Shown piece by piece: positions 33,782 to 46,100 of a stretch of 64,000 nucleotides of DNA. The notes under the pieces are model-generated. The model searched no databases. It was not told the origin of the DNA and worked only from the letters and a program-made list of their open reading frames with translations. Source of the stretch: Tilletiopsis washingtonensis. Its lineage: Eukaryota; Basidiomycota; Exobasidiomycetes; Entylomatales. The stretch covers positions 72,777-136,776 of the forward strand of contig NW_020312016.1 of the NCBI RefSeq assembly GCF_003144115.1, read 5' to 3'. The position numbers were made by a program, and so were the translations under genes. How positions within the stretch are numbered: position 1 is the first letter of the stretch; the number at the start of each line of letters is the position of its first letter.

Positions 33782-36445
33782 ATGCCCGTGCCCGTGCCCA
33801 CGCCCGGCTCGTCTCAGACGGCGGCGGCGCCCAACGGCACGCAGCCGTCGCCGCGCGAGCTCGTCGCTGCGCTCGCCGCCAAGCGCAGTGCCATTGATGA
33901 TGAGCTCGTGCGTGGCGCAGCTCGATCGTCAGCTGCCGTCGTGCTGACACCCCGCACCTGCAGTCCGTGCAGATCGACGTGCTGCGCTCGCACAACGTCG
34001 ATGCCCGCACACCGCTCATCGACGCCCAGGGCTTTCCGCGCGCCGACATCGACCTGCTCGCCGTGCGTGCGGCGCGCCAGCGCCTCGCCGAGCTGCGCAA
34101 CGATCGCAGCGCCGTCGAGCGCGAGCTGGCCGCGGCTGTCGAGGCCGCACTGCCGCGGCAGTCTGGTGCTGCGGCCCTTGCGACTGCGCCGGTGGCTAGC
34201 GCCGCTCCTGTGCAGGCTGCTGCACCCGGCGCTGCTGCCGCCTCGGCGCCGAGTGCGAGCCAGGCAGCGGCCGCGGCGGCGCAGGAGGACTACGCCGTCG
34301 GCACGTCGATCCCGCCGCAGACGGCTCACGCCGTGTCGGTCAGCCTGCCGCGCTGGGCGGACAACATCGACTACGAGGAGGGCCGCCTGACGGATGTGAT
34401 GCAGACGGGCTATCCGCGCTTCTTTGTGCATCGCAAGGTGCAGGCGGTGAGTCGGGCGATGGGTGAGCAAGGAGGAGGAGGGAGCTGACGATTCGATCAC
34501 CCAGCTCGCCGCTCTGCTGCAGAGCAAGTTCGCCGACCCCTCGTCGCCCGAGGCCGAGGCCGTGCTGCTGCTGCCCACTGCCCGCTGCGCCTCGCGGTGT
34601 CGCTCCTTCATCATTGCGCAGAGCCGCGCGCAGGGGCTGGCAGCGCCCGCAGTGCGCATCGTAGCCTACCGCATTCCCGCGTCAAGCGTCGCCGGCGCCA
34701 ACCCGTGCAACGCAGGTGCGCCGATGGACGTGCACGTCGTGCTGTTTCCCACTTCCAGCTGGAGCCTCGCAAAGGCCTTCTGGCAGCACACGGGCGATGG
34801 CATCTCGAGTCGCTTTGCTGTCGATGCGCTCGCTCGCATCGAAGCCAACAGCACGCCTGATCCGTCTCGGCCATCGACATCCAACGGCACGCCCGCCGGC
34901 AGTGCAATCCGCTCGCGCAATCGGCATTACGCGCGCGCTGCGGCTCCCAGCGCTGCGGCTGCCGAGGAGGCGACTCCGCAGCCGGCAGCAGACTCGAGCA
35001 GTGCTGCAGCAGTGGCGGGCACCGAGCACGAGACGTACGTCGAAGAGCGCTATGCACGCGTGCTGCATGCCTCGCTCGGCTCTCTGGCCAAGATGGCGCT
35101 GCGTCGTCGTATCGCCGGCACATTGCTGGCCGACCGCGCGCCTGGCGCTACGGCTGGCGCTGCAGCACCCGACGTGACAGAGGGCGAGACGGCGCCGACC
35201 GTGCGTGAGGGCACGGGCCTGCGGGAGGATGATGTGTATTTGTACCCGGCGGGCATGAGCGCCATCTTCCATGCGCATCAGGCGGCGCTGCGCTGGCGGA
35301 GGCAGGAGCTTGGTCTGACGGAGGAGGAGGTAGACAAGGCGGGCAAGAGCATCAGTTTTGGGTGAGTCGCAGCACAAGCTGTCGTGTGCGTTCCCTGCTG
35401 ACAGCGCGCAGCTTCTCCTACGTCGACACGCTCAAGATCCTGCAGAAGTGGGGCGCCGGCGCGCTGTTCTTCGGCAACGGCACGGGCGCAGATGTCGAGG
35501 CGCTCGAGGCGCAATTGCGCAGCAGCAGCGAGCCAGCGCCCGTCGCCCTCTTCTGCGAGTTCCCCTCCAATCCCTTGCTGCGCTCGCCCGACCTGCACCG
35601 GCTGCGCGCACTGGCAGACGAGTTTGGCTTCCTGCTCGTCGTCGACGAGACGATTGGCAACTTCCTCAACGTCGAGGTGCTCCCGCTCGCCGACATTGTC
35701 GTCAGCAGTCTGACGAAGGTCTTCTCGGGCGAGACGAACGTCATGGGCGGCAGGTGAGTGCATGAGGCATTCGCGCACTGTCACGCAGCTGACCACGCCG
35801 CGCCAGCCTGGTGCTCAATCCGCACTCGCGGCACATCGATGCGCTGCGCACGGCGATGGCGGAGGAATACGAAGACACCTACTACGGGCCCGACGCCTGC
35901 GTCATGGAGCGCAACTCGCGCGACTTTGCCACGCGCGTCCACCGCATCAACCGCAATGCCGAGACGCTGGCCGACTTTCTGCGCGACGAGATCGGGCGCG
36001 GCGTGGTGCGCGATGTGTACTATGTGAGTGTGCTAAAGCTGCAGACCGCTTGCTTCGAGGCTGACCCTTGGCTCGGCAGCCCAAGTTCCAGACGCGCGAG
36101 CTCTACGATGCCTGCCGGCGCCGCACGGCGCTGCTGCCGGGCGTGTCGGCAGAGCAGGGCGGATACGGCGGCCTCTTCTCTGTCACCTTCAGCAGTGCCG
36201 CCGCGGCCAGTGCCTTCTACGACGCGCTGGACGTGGCCAAGGGTCCGAGCCTCGGCACAAACTTCACCCTGGCGAGCCCCTACGCCATCCTGGCGCACTA
36301 CGGCGAGCTCGAGTGGGCTGCCGAGTTTGGCGTTGAGCGCAATCTGGTGCGCGTCTCGACGGGCCTGGAGAGCGAGGACGACCTGCTGGCCACGTTTGCG
36401 CGCGCCCTCCTCGTGGCGTCGCGCGCGGCCCGCGCTGCGCGGTGA
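33782..36445 (+). CDS. Nas2 N-domain fused to cystathionine gamma-synthase
   Basis: Exons 33782-33907, 33964-34446, 34505-35361, 35412-35753, 35807-36023, 36080-36445, all in phase; 796 residues. Residues about 25-103 match the N-terminal helical domain of proteasome chaperone Nas2/PSMD9 ([19 protein letters not shown] ... [20 protein letters not shown] ... [15 protein letters not shown]). An Ala/Pro linker follows, then from about 155 a full fungal cystathionine gamma-synthase (Str2 type, PLP enzyme of trans-sulfuration): [53 protein letters not shown] and [17 protein letters not shown] with the probable PLP lysine at 591. Both parts share exon 2, and no Met lies between them before the enzyme's own conserved start region, so the enzyme needs the Nas2 start. 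The Nas2 PDZ domain is absent. Whether the chaperone domain still binds Rpt5 is unknown. Confidence 0.85.
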
Positions 36446-36724
36446 GGCGCTGGGCACAATGCAACGCAAGTCACCGATGCCTGATGTGTGAGCTGACTTG
36501 GCGATCTGTCCAACCTGACTGCGGCTGCGGCGTGGAAGCGTGAATCGAGCTTGGCGGGCGGCGCGTAGTGCGCGCGTGCTGCGCGCGTGCCGCCTGGCGT
36601 AGTCAGCGCTGCGGCGCATCGCTAATCGGGCGAGGGCGCCTCAAAGCAGCGAGCAGTGCAGCGCCTGCTCCGTCTCTCTCACCACCATCTCCGCTGTTCA
36701 GCCTTAAGGCCATCAGCTGCCGCC

Positions 36725-39700
36725 ATGCCGCCGCCCGCCGACCACGCGCTCAAGGAGCGTGCGGCCACGCGCTTCGCCTTCGACGACGAGCAGCCCGTCG
36801 CCGACGCGGCGAGCACCTTCTCCTTCGCCAAGGCCAGCGCGCCCGTCATTCACTCTGCACGTCCCGGTGAGGCAGTTGCGCCTGTTGCTGCTCCGCTCTT
36901 CTCCGCAGCAGGCGCAGGCCGCAGCGCCGCACAGCTGCCGCCGCCGTCCGGCCAGGCCTCCGCATCCGTCACCGCCACGCCGCGCAAGGCGCCCGCCGCG
37001 CGCGTGGTGGCGCAGAGCCGCAACGCTGCCGGCGCTGCTTCCACGACCTTCAACAGGGGCCGTGCAGTCGGAGGTCCTGTGCCCATTAAGGGCAGTTCCG
37101 GGAAGATGGCGCGCACGCTCAGCTCCGTCCTCGGCACGCACAAGAACAAGAATGCCGGCGCCGCGCCGAGCATGCTCGCCGATGCGCCGGTGCAGAAGGC
37201 CCCGCCTGTTCTCGGTGAGCAGCAAGCCACGAGCAGCCGAGCAATGGTCCCTCCTTCTCGCAGTCATGTCGCAACGGACGCTAGCGAGCAATTCGACGCG
37301 CATACACCCGGCCTCGACGTCGGTGCTGCACCCGAGAGCCCGTCGCGCAAGCGTGCCGGCGACGACGAGCTGCTGGAGCAGCCTGCACAGCGCCGCCATG
37401 CATCTCAGTCAGAGCCTCGCAGTGGGCCCTCGACGCCGCAGCCGCAGCGCAGCCAGGACCGCCGCAACAACGATGATTCGCGTGCGCCGTCGCCCGTCAG
37501 TCCGACACCGTCTGGCTTCCGCCTCCTCGGAGGTCTCTCGGCATCCGCCTTCAATCTGGTGGCCGGCGTGCGTCGCTCGCCGTCGCCTGCCGAGGAGAAG
37601 ACTTTTGGATTCACCTCGGGCGCTCAGCATGCCGCTGCTTTTGCGTACAACAGCGCGCAGGCCATCGCCGCGCTCGAGACGACGTGCAAGGCGAAGGTGA
37701 GCAGGCTACATGACGTCTCGAGAGTCTCGCTCACGCACCTCGGCCACAGGACCAGCAGCTGCAGGACATGCAGGGCATCCTCTTCGAGCGCAGCGGCCAG
37801 CTCGATCAGATCAAGAAGAGCGCGCGTGACTGGGCGATGAAGGCGCAGGAGGCGATCGCCAGGCAAGTCTGATCCCTGCTGCGAGCGGACAGACTCGCTT
37901 ACGCATCACGCAGCGCCGACGACCTGCGTCATCAGTACGACGAGCGCGCTCGCGCGCAGCAGCAGAACCACGCTGGCCTCGTGGTACGCAATATTCTTCC
38001 TTTGGCTACCGATGCTGACCTTCTCTGTGTCAGTCTGAGCTGCGGGAGCTCAAGGCGCTGCGCGAGCGCTACAGCAGCCTGTGCGAGGGGAACGGTACGT
38101 GCCTCCGAAGCAGGCCTGTCCACGCCAGCGCTGATGCCCCGCGCTCAGCCAAAGACTCTCTTCCGGCTGTCAAGGAGAAGATCCAGAAGCTGTCGGAGAG
38201 CGTCGTGCTGTGCAAGCAGATGCAGCTGCGCATCGAGGACGGTGCGCTCTCCGTGCCGATGTGGAAGAGCTACGCTGACACACCCCAGTGGAGCGCTGCA
38301 TGAGCAGCGAGAAGGAAAAAGCCACGCAGGCGCTGTATGACCGCGCCGAGGTGCGGGACATGATATCACTGCCACGTCTCGGCGCTGACCACCTGCCTAC
38401 AGATCCAAGACCAGCTCAAGGCGCTGAGACGCGAGCTCGACGGCGAGCGCGGCAACACGACGAGCGCGCGTACCGAGCTCACCACCACCAAGGACACGCT
38501 GATCCAGGCGGAGCGCTTCATTGCGCGCCTGGAGGAGCGTGCCAAGGCCCTCGACGGACAGGTCGAGGCGCTCGAGTGTCTCACGACCGAGAAGGAGCGC
38601 AGGTGGGCCGCTGGCCCGCCACCATACCGTCCGACGCTCTCTCACGCCTTGCTGCAGCATCACGGAGGCACTCGCACGCGCCAAGCGCCTCGAGGAAGAC
38701 ATTACGACGCTGCGCAAGAAGGAGGACAAGCAGGCCGACGTGCTCGAGACGCTGCGCAAGAAGGAAGAGGCCATCCGCGAGAGGTGAGGAGCAGTCCCTC
38801 TTGTCATTCATCGCGCGCTGACTTTAGCGTCCCAGTCTCTCGGCCGCGCAGGGCGCCCTGCGCGAGTCTCAGGGCGCCGTCGAGCGTGCTCGTCTCGAGA
38901 AGGCGACGCTCGAGGAGCAGGTGGCGCAGCTGACCGCCGCCAAGGAGTCGCTCGAGAAGGCTGTGGTGGCTCTCGAGGCCGACAAGACAGGGCTCGCTGA
39001 GAATCTCAGGCTGACGCAGCTCGGGTGCGTCGTGTGAGGCCTGCGCAAAGTGTGTCCGCTGACCCTGCGAACAGACTCTCGAGCACCGATACCATCGCAA
39101 AGGAGCGTCTGGCAAAGATCAATGTGCGTGCACGTCGTCGCTTGAGTAATTGCCTGGCTCACAGCATCTTCACAGGAGTTTGACGCAGAGCTGAAGCGCG
39201 CCAAGGCCGCGCTGGACCAGGTGAACGCCGATGAGAACGCGACGACGGTGAGCATACAGGCTGTCTGCGCCGTGCCGCCACTCACCACTCGATGGCAGCG
39301 TCTGCGCCAGGCACTCGACAGGGAGACGGCACAGGTGACGGAGCTGCGCAACGACCAGCGTCTCGGCGAAGAGCAGCGCCGCGCGCTACGCCACGAGCTC
39401 GACACCACACGCCAGGCGCTCGAGGACGTGCAGAAGCAGTGTGCCGGCCTTCGAGACTCGAGCACCGACGGCGGCCGCCAGCTCGAGGCGCTGCGTGAGC
39501 GCGAAGCCAAGGCGGAGAACAAGCTGCGCGAGCTGCAGCTGGCGTTGGAGAAGGCTCAGGCGCACGGCGAGAGCATGCAGGCGCAGGCGACCGAGGCGGC
39601 CGAGAAGGCTCGTAAGGCGGAGGCGGAGTGCCAGGCGATGGCGGCCAAGCTTGCGGACCTGTCCGAGAAGAGCAACGAGGTGGCGGCTACAAATAGGGAG

Positions 39701-41164
39701 CTGGACCTCGAAAGTGGGTCAGATCATTGCCGGATGGGCAGAGCCATTGCTGACCGTCCTTCGGCAGTGACGAAGCTGAAGGAAGGCCTCGAGCTCACCC
39801 TCGAAGATGCTCGCCAGCGCGAGGCCAACTGGACGGAGCACAATGACGAGGCCGAGGTGGAGCGCAAGCGCGTCGAGAAGGAGCACGAGCGCACGCTGAG
39901 CGAGCTGCGGCTGCGCAGCGAGGAGCGCGACGAGGAGCTCCGTCTCGGCGCCGCCGCCATCGAGCGCGAAGGCACGATGCTGGAGCGCTTCGCCGACAGT
40001 AACATGGTGCGTGGAGAGCGACCGGGCGTGATGACCATAGGCTGATGCAGACCTACCCAGACGAAGCAGGAGTTCGCCCTCTTGCGCATGCACAAGGTGA
40101 GAGCGGCTCTCGCCGCTGGATCCTCAGACGACCGCTGATGTCCCTGGCGCAGAGTCAGATCATGGAGGGCTTCACGAGGGAGCAGGCGAAGAAGGACAAC
40201 GAGATCAAGAAGGTGCGGCGAGGAGAGCAACTCTTGCTGTCTGCGTGTGTTGACGCCCTCGCAGCTGCACGGCGACCGCAAAGTCATCGAGGAGAAGCTG
40301 AGCCGCGTGCGCGCTGCTCGATGATGCGCATCCCTCGCCGCCGCTGACGCCTCTCGCGCCTCCATCAGCTGCAGCAGGACTTGGACAAGAAGCAGCGCGC
40401 CAGCCAGCGTAATCTGCCGCCGGACCAGCAGCGCCGCCGCCTGCCTCTGTCCTCCGACCCGCTCGACGAGACGCTGCAGGTGTGTGCCCCGCGCGCCACA
40501 GCCAGCCGCACGAGTTGCTGACGCTGGCGAGCAGAGCCAGCTGGCGGATGTGGGCGAAGCGAGTCCGCTGGCCGGCGCCACGCAGCGCTCGGCGGTGCGT
40601 GCCATGCTCGAGGGCGCACTGGTGCAGCGCTGACCTTGCACTTGCAGAAGTCTCTGCTGCCGCCTCTGACGGCGTCGGCGCGCCGCAGCGGCACGATCAA
40701 GTTGAGCAGTGAGCTCGCCGGCAGACGTGTCCGATGGCGACGACAGCTGACAGCCGTGCTTGCAGCCGCATCCGCCGTCTCGGCGCATTCCACGCCCTCG
40801 CGCACGGTGCGTCGCGCGTGTGCCTTCGGCAGCGCAGCGCTGATCACCTCGACCCGTGCAGTACTCGCGCCGCGGCGTCAGTTCTGCGTCTGCCTATCTG
40901 GCGCAGGAAGAGTCGGGCTCCTCGGCGTCTGCGTCGTACCTCTTGCGCTCGCGCACGTCTGCCGAGCTGCACGTGCGCGACCCCGACGCTACGCTGCGCG
41001 GCGACGACGAAGGCGATGAGCCGTCGCAGGTCATCGAGGCCGCTGACACGTCGTCGCTGACGAGCACCGACAGCGATGTCGCTACGAACGACGCGGCTGG
41101 CGCTGATGAGCCGGCCAGCGGCACGCAGGCCGTGCAGCGCGCCGGCAGCCGCCGCCGTGCGTGA
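36725..41164 (+). CDS. Long coiled-coil protein, unknown function
   Basis: Twenty-one exons, all in phase: 36725-37696, 37750-37862, 37914-37983, 38034-38094, 38149-38241, 38289-38350, 38403-38602, 38658-38783, 38836-39024, 39075-39123, 39176-39247, 39299-39713, 39768-40006, 40061-40096, 40153-40212, 40265-40306, 40369-40479, 40535-40594, 40648-40708, 40766-40806, 40862-41164; 1,124 residues. The first 310 residues are Ala/Ser/Pro-rich with a candidate nuclear signal (SRKRAGDDELLEQPAQRRH) and many SP/TP sites. About 320-930 is nearly continuous heptad coiled coil rich in Glu, Arg, Ala and Leu. The tail is Ser-rich (YSRRGVSSASAYLAQEESG) and acidic. The donor at 37863 is GC (GCAAGT). No motor, ATPase or membrane segment is seen. 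The architecture suits a spindle-pole, cortex or synaptonemal scaffold, but I cannot choose. Confidence 0.82.
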
Positions 41165-41380
41165 TCCAGCATTCCACCTCGCTTCACTCGCCTGCCGTGT
41201 CCATCCTCGCCATCACATACCTGTGCCACTGTCCCATGCGTCACCCAACCCACGCTCCCTTTGCGCCTCGCAATGACCAGCATCGAAGCATGCAGCATGG
41301 GTATTAGCGTCGCCACCACCACAGAAAGACCTGCAGCGGCAAGTGACAGGTCAGCGGTCGGCATGAACAAGCGGCGCAGC

Positions 41381-42041
41381 TCATCTCCTCGCGCTCGAGG
41401 AGCGGAAGCGGACACGCACAAAGATCCAGCCCACGAAGAGCACGAAGAGCAGCATGTTGCAGCCCCACCCTCGCTGGCGCTTGGCCATGGTGTTCATGCG
41501 CCGAAAGGTGCCGCCTAGATAGGCCGAGGTGGTGCTGAACGCCTCGGACTGCGCTCGTCGTCAGCCACTGCGCGAGAGAGGGCAGGGGCGAAGGGACGCA
41601 CCAGGGTCGACATTTCCGCCGTGCCGTCTCGCACTTCTTGCCCGATGCCCAGCGTGATCTGGACGGTCGTCAGCACTGCATTTTGCCACTCGCTCACTGC
41701 AGGTCTCGACGCACCTCCTTGAGCAGCCGCACCTTGCCCGCCAGGCCCTCAATGTGCGCCTCGTTCTGCTCCTCCAGATCGAGCGCCGTGCGCTCAGCTG
41801 CGGTCCAGCGGCCCAGCGGCGGCGCATACTCTTTCTTCGGCGCGCCGTACTCGGCATACATGTCCTCTTCTGCGCCGCCTGGCCCGCCACCGATTCCAGA
41901 GGAGTAGGGATGCGACGAGGAGGAGGAGGAGGCATACGGCTGCTCGTACGGCGATGGCCCGCGTGGTGCAGACGCGTGAGAACGCGGATAGGCGGACGCG
42001 CCGAGCAGCGCGTGCCGGTCGGCGCCGGGTCGTCGTGACAT
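41381..42041 (-). CDS. BET1: SNARE Bet1 (Qc-SNARE, ER-Golgi)
   Basis: Qc-SNARE for COPII vesicle fusion with the Golgi. Exons on the minus strand: 42041-41715, 41658-41602, 41548-41381; 183 residues. A proline/serine-rich, tyrosine-bearing N-terminus (SSSSSHPYSSGIGGG) precedes the SNARE motif: LEEQNEAHIEGLAGKVRLLKE|ITLGIGQEVRDGTAEMSTL|SEAFSTTSAYLGGTFRRMNTMAKRQ, where bars mark introns. A single C-terminal membrane anchor (NMLLFVLFVGWIFV) ends in a short basic tail. I placed the first donor at GTGCGT (41714) because it joins LLKE to ITLGIG in frame; the later GTGAGC does not. Gene is convergent with the coiled-coil gene, 216 bases apart. Confidence 0.93.
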
Positions 42042-43157
42042 GTCGGAGCAGGCAGATGGGCGAGACGATAGAAGCTAAGGTGGATGCGAGGATGCACAAG
42101 CGTCGAGGGCGAGGCGAAGGAGGCGAAGAGACGCCAACTCGCTCGCTGGCGCCCGCTGCGGCTCCGCTTCCGGCGCCATGACGCGCGCCGCGCGGGAACA
42201 GCTCCCACGCCGTCTGGCTCCGCTCCCGTGCGGCAGGTGTTGGTCTTCCTGCTCGAGCCTTGAAGCCGTGTGTCTTGCCTCACGCTGCCCTCGAGGACAA
42301 GCTTTTGTTCGCGAAATGTAGACGGGAGCGGTCCGGATTGGTCTATGGAACACAGAAATCGGCGGGGCCCAGCAGAGTGTGCGTCTGGTCGCGGGACGCC
42401 AAAGAGCTGCTCAGCTTTGTTGGGCGCGCTCTGAGCGCAGTTTGGTGCTGATGCCCGTGCTCTTTGCCCCGCGGCTCAGATCTCTCTTGGGTCCTCAGCG
42501 CCCCCACAGGCCTACTCACATCCTTCTGACCACCCTTCCAGCGCTGTCTCCATCCTCACCGTCCCCCTTGGGCGCCCGCAAGCTCCTCATCACACGCACC
42601 ACACCCGTCGCCCATCACTGTTCTCACGCCGCGCGCTTTCCTCACCGCAAGGCGTGGGGCGCGCAGCGCGGCGGCGGTGCGCGTGTGCTCGTGCGCTGGG
42701 CGAGGACACTCGACTGCTGCCGTGCCGGGGCCCTGACGCCCAGCTGTCACGCCGCCGAGCCTCGCCGATCAAGAAGCACAGCGCTCGCTCGCAGCGCTGC
42801 TTCGCTCGCGACCACCACTCACGCCTCTGTCACGCTCCAGCATACCCCTCTCTGGCTTCTCCTCATAGACTGCATCACGCGCGCCCGGCACTACAGCCCG
42901 ATAGACCGGCCAAGAGACCTGCCGCGCTTGTCGGGCTCAGACCCGTTCCGCCGCTCGAGCACAACCGCGCCGCTGCTCGTCGAGGCTCAGCAAAGGCGAA
43001 CTTCGGCTGGCCAAGGCGCTCCGTGCTGCCTACGCGGCCGAGCGCTTCGCCTCGCGGCCTGCTCGTCGCGCCCGGCCTCAGGCCGCCACCTGCGCCGCTC
43101 GCGCGCTCCGGGCCACGTGTTGCTCTCGCCGCTGCCAGCGCCCTGGCCTAGAGCATC
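42042..43157. promoter_or_regulatory. Divergent BET1/kinesin-3 upstream region
   Basis: About 1.1 kb between two divergently transcribed genes. It should carry both promoters. The frames across it encode no recognisable protein. Composition stays GC-rich with pyrimidine-rich patches on the plus strand around 42,530-42,640. Confidence 0.4.
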
Positions 43158-46100
43158 ATGGCGGACTCGGGCAACATCAAGGTCGTCGTGCGATGTCGGC
43201 CGATGAACTCGCGAGGTGAGTGTGAGCGCACAGAATTGCCACACGGAGCAGCGGGGCCGGCAGGAGAGAGCAGGGGAGGCAGATGGGTGGCCGGGCGTGC
43301 ATGGAGCCGGCGCAAGGGGCGACGAGCAAGATGCCGGCACAGGGGCACAGTGGCTCGCGGCGGGGTCGTGCTTGCGCAGTGCAGATACCAGGCAGTAAGG
43401 AGGGCCGCATGCTCCAGCGGACAGCCTGCGGGACACTGCGTTCGTCGCGAGAGCGTCGAGACAAAGGAACAACCCGCTGGCCGGCCGGGCCTTCGTCGCA
43501 CCTGCTTTGAGCGCACTCGGGACGCCGCGTGCCCCAATGCACTGCCCTCGCGGCGCAGTCGCTGACCACTGCCTGGCGCAGAACGAGCGCGCGGCGCCTC
43601 GCCGCTCGTGCAGTTCACCGGCGACTCGCACCAGCTGGTGCTGAACCCGCCCGGCGAGGGCGACACGCGCGAGACGAATGCTGCGGGCGGCAGCAAGGCG
43701 ACGCGCAAGAAGGCCATGCCGTTCTCGTTTGATCGTGCCTACGACGAGAACACGGAGCAGCACGAGCTGTTTGACTACGTCGGCCTCGATGTGTTGAAAC
43801 ATGCCTGGGAGGGCTTCAACACCGTGAGTCCTCTGCGCCCTTGCTGCTGCCCTGTTGCTGATGCTCGTGCTGCGCCACAGTGTGTCTTTGCCTAGTGCGT
43901 CTGTGTGTCGAGGCTGAGCACGAGCCTGTGCTGACCACCTCACAGCGGCCAGACGGGCTCGGGCAAGTCGCACAGCATGGTCGGCTATGCGGCCGCCAAG
44001 GGCTTGATACCGCTCACGTGCTCGCAGCTCTTCACCGACGCGACGGACAAGATGGCCGCCGACGCGGATCTGAGCATCACCGTCGAGGTGTCGTACATCG
44101 AGATCTACAATGAGAAGGTTCGCGATCTGCTGAATCCGAAGAACAAGGGCAACCTCAAGGTGCGAGAGCACCCCAGTCTGGGCCCTTACGTCGAGGACCT
44201 CAGCCGCTTGGCGGTGGCGACCTTTGCGGACGTCGAGCACCTCATGGACGAGGGCAACAAGGCGCGCACGGTCGCGGCGACGAACATGAACGAGACGAGC
44301 AGTCGCTCCCACGCCGTCTTTACCCTCGTCGTCACGCAGAAGAAGCTCGACCGCGCGTCGAATCTGTGTGCCGAGAAGGTGTCGCGCATCAGGTGCGCGC
44401 CGATCGTGAGCGGGGGGACGGGACCACGGCGACTGACGTGCACACCCGCAGCTTGGTCGACCTGGCGGGCTCAGAGCGCGCCAACAGCACCGGCGCCACG
44501 GGCTCGCGGCTCAAGGAAGGCGCCAACATCAACCGTTCGCTCACGACGCTCGGCAAAGTCATTGCCGCGCTGGCAGCAGCCAGCGCCGAGCCGGCACGCG
44601 GCGCCAAGAAGAAGACGGCGCTGGAGAACTTTGTGCCGTACCGAGACTCGGTGCTGACGTGGCTGCTGAAGGACTCGCTGGGCGGGAATAGCAAGACGGC
44701 CATGATTGCGGGTGAGTGCAGCGAAGGGCCGAAGCGCGGCAGGTGCTGAATCTCGGACGCAGCCATCTCGCCCGCCGACTACGACGAGACCCTCAGTGTG
44801 AGTAGAGCGTCGTGCATGGCCCGAGCGCCGGCTGAGCTCCTCCACAGACGCTGCGCTACGCCGACTCGGCGAAGAAGATCAAGAACAAGGCCGTCGTCAA
44901 TGAGGTGTGTGCCGTGCGCGGGCTGTCTGCGCGCACCCTGCTCATGCCCCAGCGCAGGACCCCAACGCCAAGCTCATCCGCGAGCTCAAGGAGGAGCTTG
45001 AGATGCTGCGAGCGCGCGCGGCTGTCGGCGGGGGCGGCGGCGACGAGGGCGAGTCGACGTGGGACCCCACGGCGCCGCCAGAGAAGCAGATCGTGCGGTA
45101 CAAGGTGAGTGTGGCGCAGTGCCGCAGCTGGGCACCGCAGACTGACGCCTTGCACAGACCAAGTCCGGCGAGATCAAGACCGTCACCAAGGCCGAGCTGC
45201 AGGAGCAGATGGAGAGCGCCGAGAAGCTCATGGCCTCGGTCAACGAGACGTGGGAGGACAAGCTGCGCAAGACGCAGGAGATCCAGGTCGAGCGCGAGCG
45301 GGCGCTCGAGGAGCTCGGCATCAGCGTGGAGAAGGGCAACGTCGGCGTGCACACGCCAAAGAAGGTGCGTGCACAGTTAGACGAGGAGGAGGGGGGGGGG
45401 GGGTTGCAGAGCTGACGCACACATCGCGCACGCAGCTGCCACATCTGGTCAACCTCAACGAAGACCCGCTCATGTCCGAGTGTCTCGTCTACCAGCTGCG
45501 GCACGGCATCACCACCGTCGGCAACTCGGAGAGCGAGCACGAAGGCGACGGCCCGGCGATCCGTCTCAGCGGCAGCAACATTCTGGTGCGTAGTGGAGAG
45601 TGGACCGCCGCAGCTGTGCTGATCCCTCCTTCGCCGCAGCCGCAACATTGCCAGTTCGACTTCACGCCCGACGGCACCGTGCTCATCCTCAACAGCGGCG
45701 GCGGCATGACGATGGTCAATGGCAAGCGTGTCGCGCCCGACGAGCCGCGACGGCTGCGCAGCGGCTACCGCGTGATCCTGGTGAGGCGCAGAGGTGCAAT
45801 GTGCTGAGCGGCGCTGACCTGGCAGCGCAGGGCGACTTTCACGTCTTTCGCTTCAACCACCCGGAAGAGGTGCGGCGCGCCCGCGAGCGCGTCAAGTCGA
45901 CGCTCGCCCTCTCCACCGGCGAGGAGCTCAACGAGACGACGACGGGCTCGCCCGGCGGCACGCGGCCCGACTCGCCCATGTCCAATGCCGACGACGGCGG
46001 CGACGTCGACTGGACGTACGCGCGGCGCGAGGCGGCACTCGCGCGGCTCAAGGGTCACGACGCGGCGTTTGACAACCTTGAGCCGCAGGAGCTGGACAAG

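Noticed and set aside
41690-41715. BET1 exon 1 extending to GTGAGC at 41697
   Set aside because: That junction shifts the frame; the GTGCGT donor at 41714 joins LLKE to ITLGIG in the SNARE heptads.
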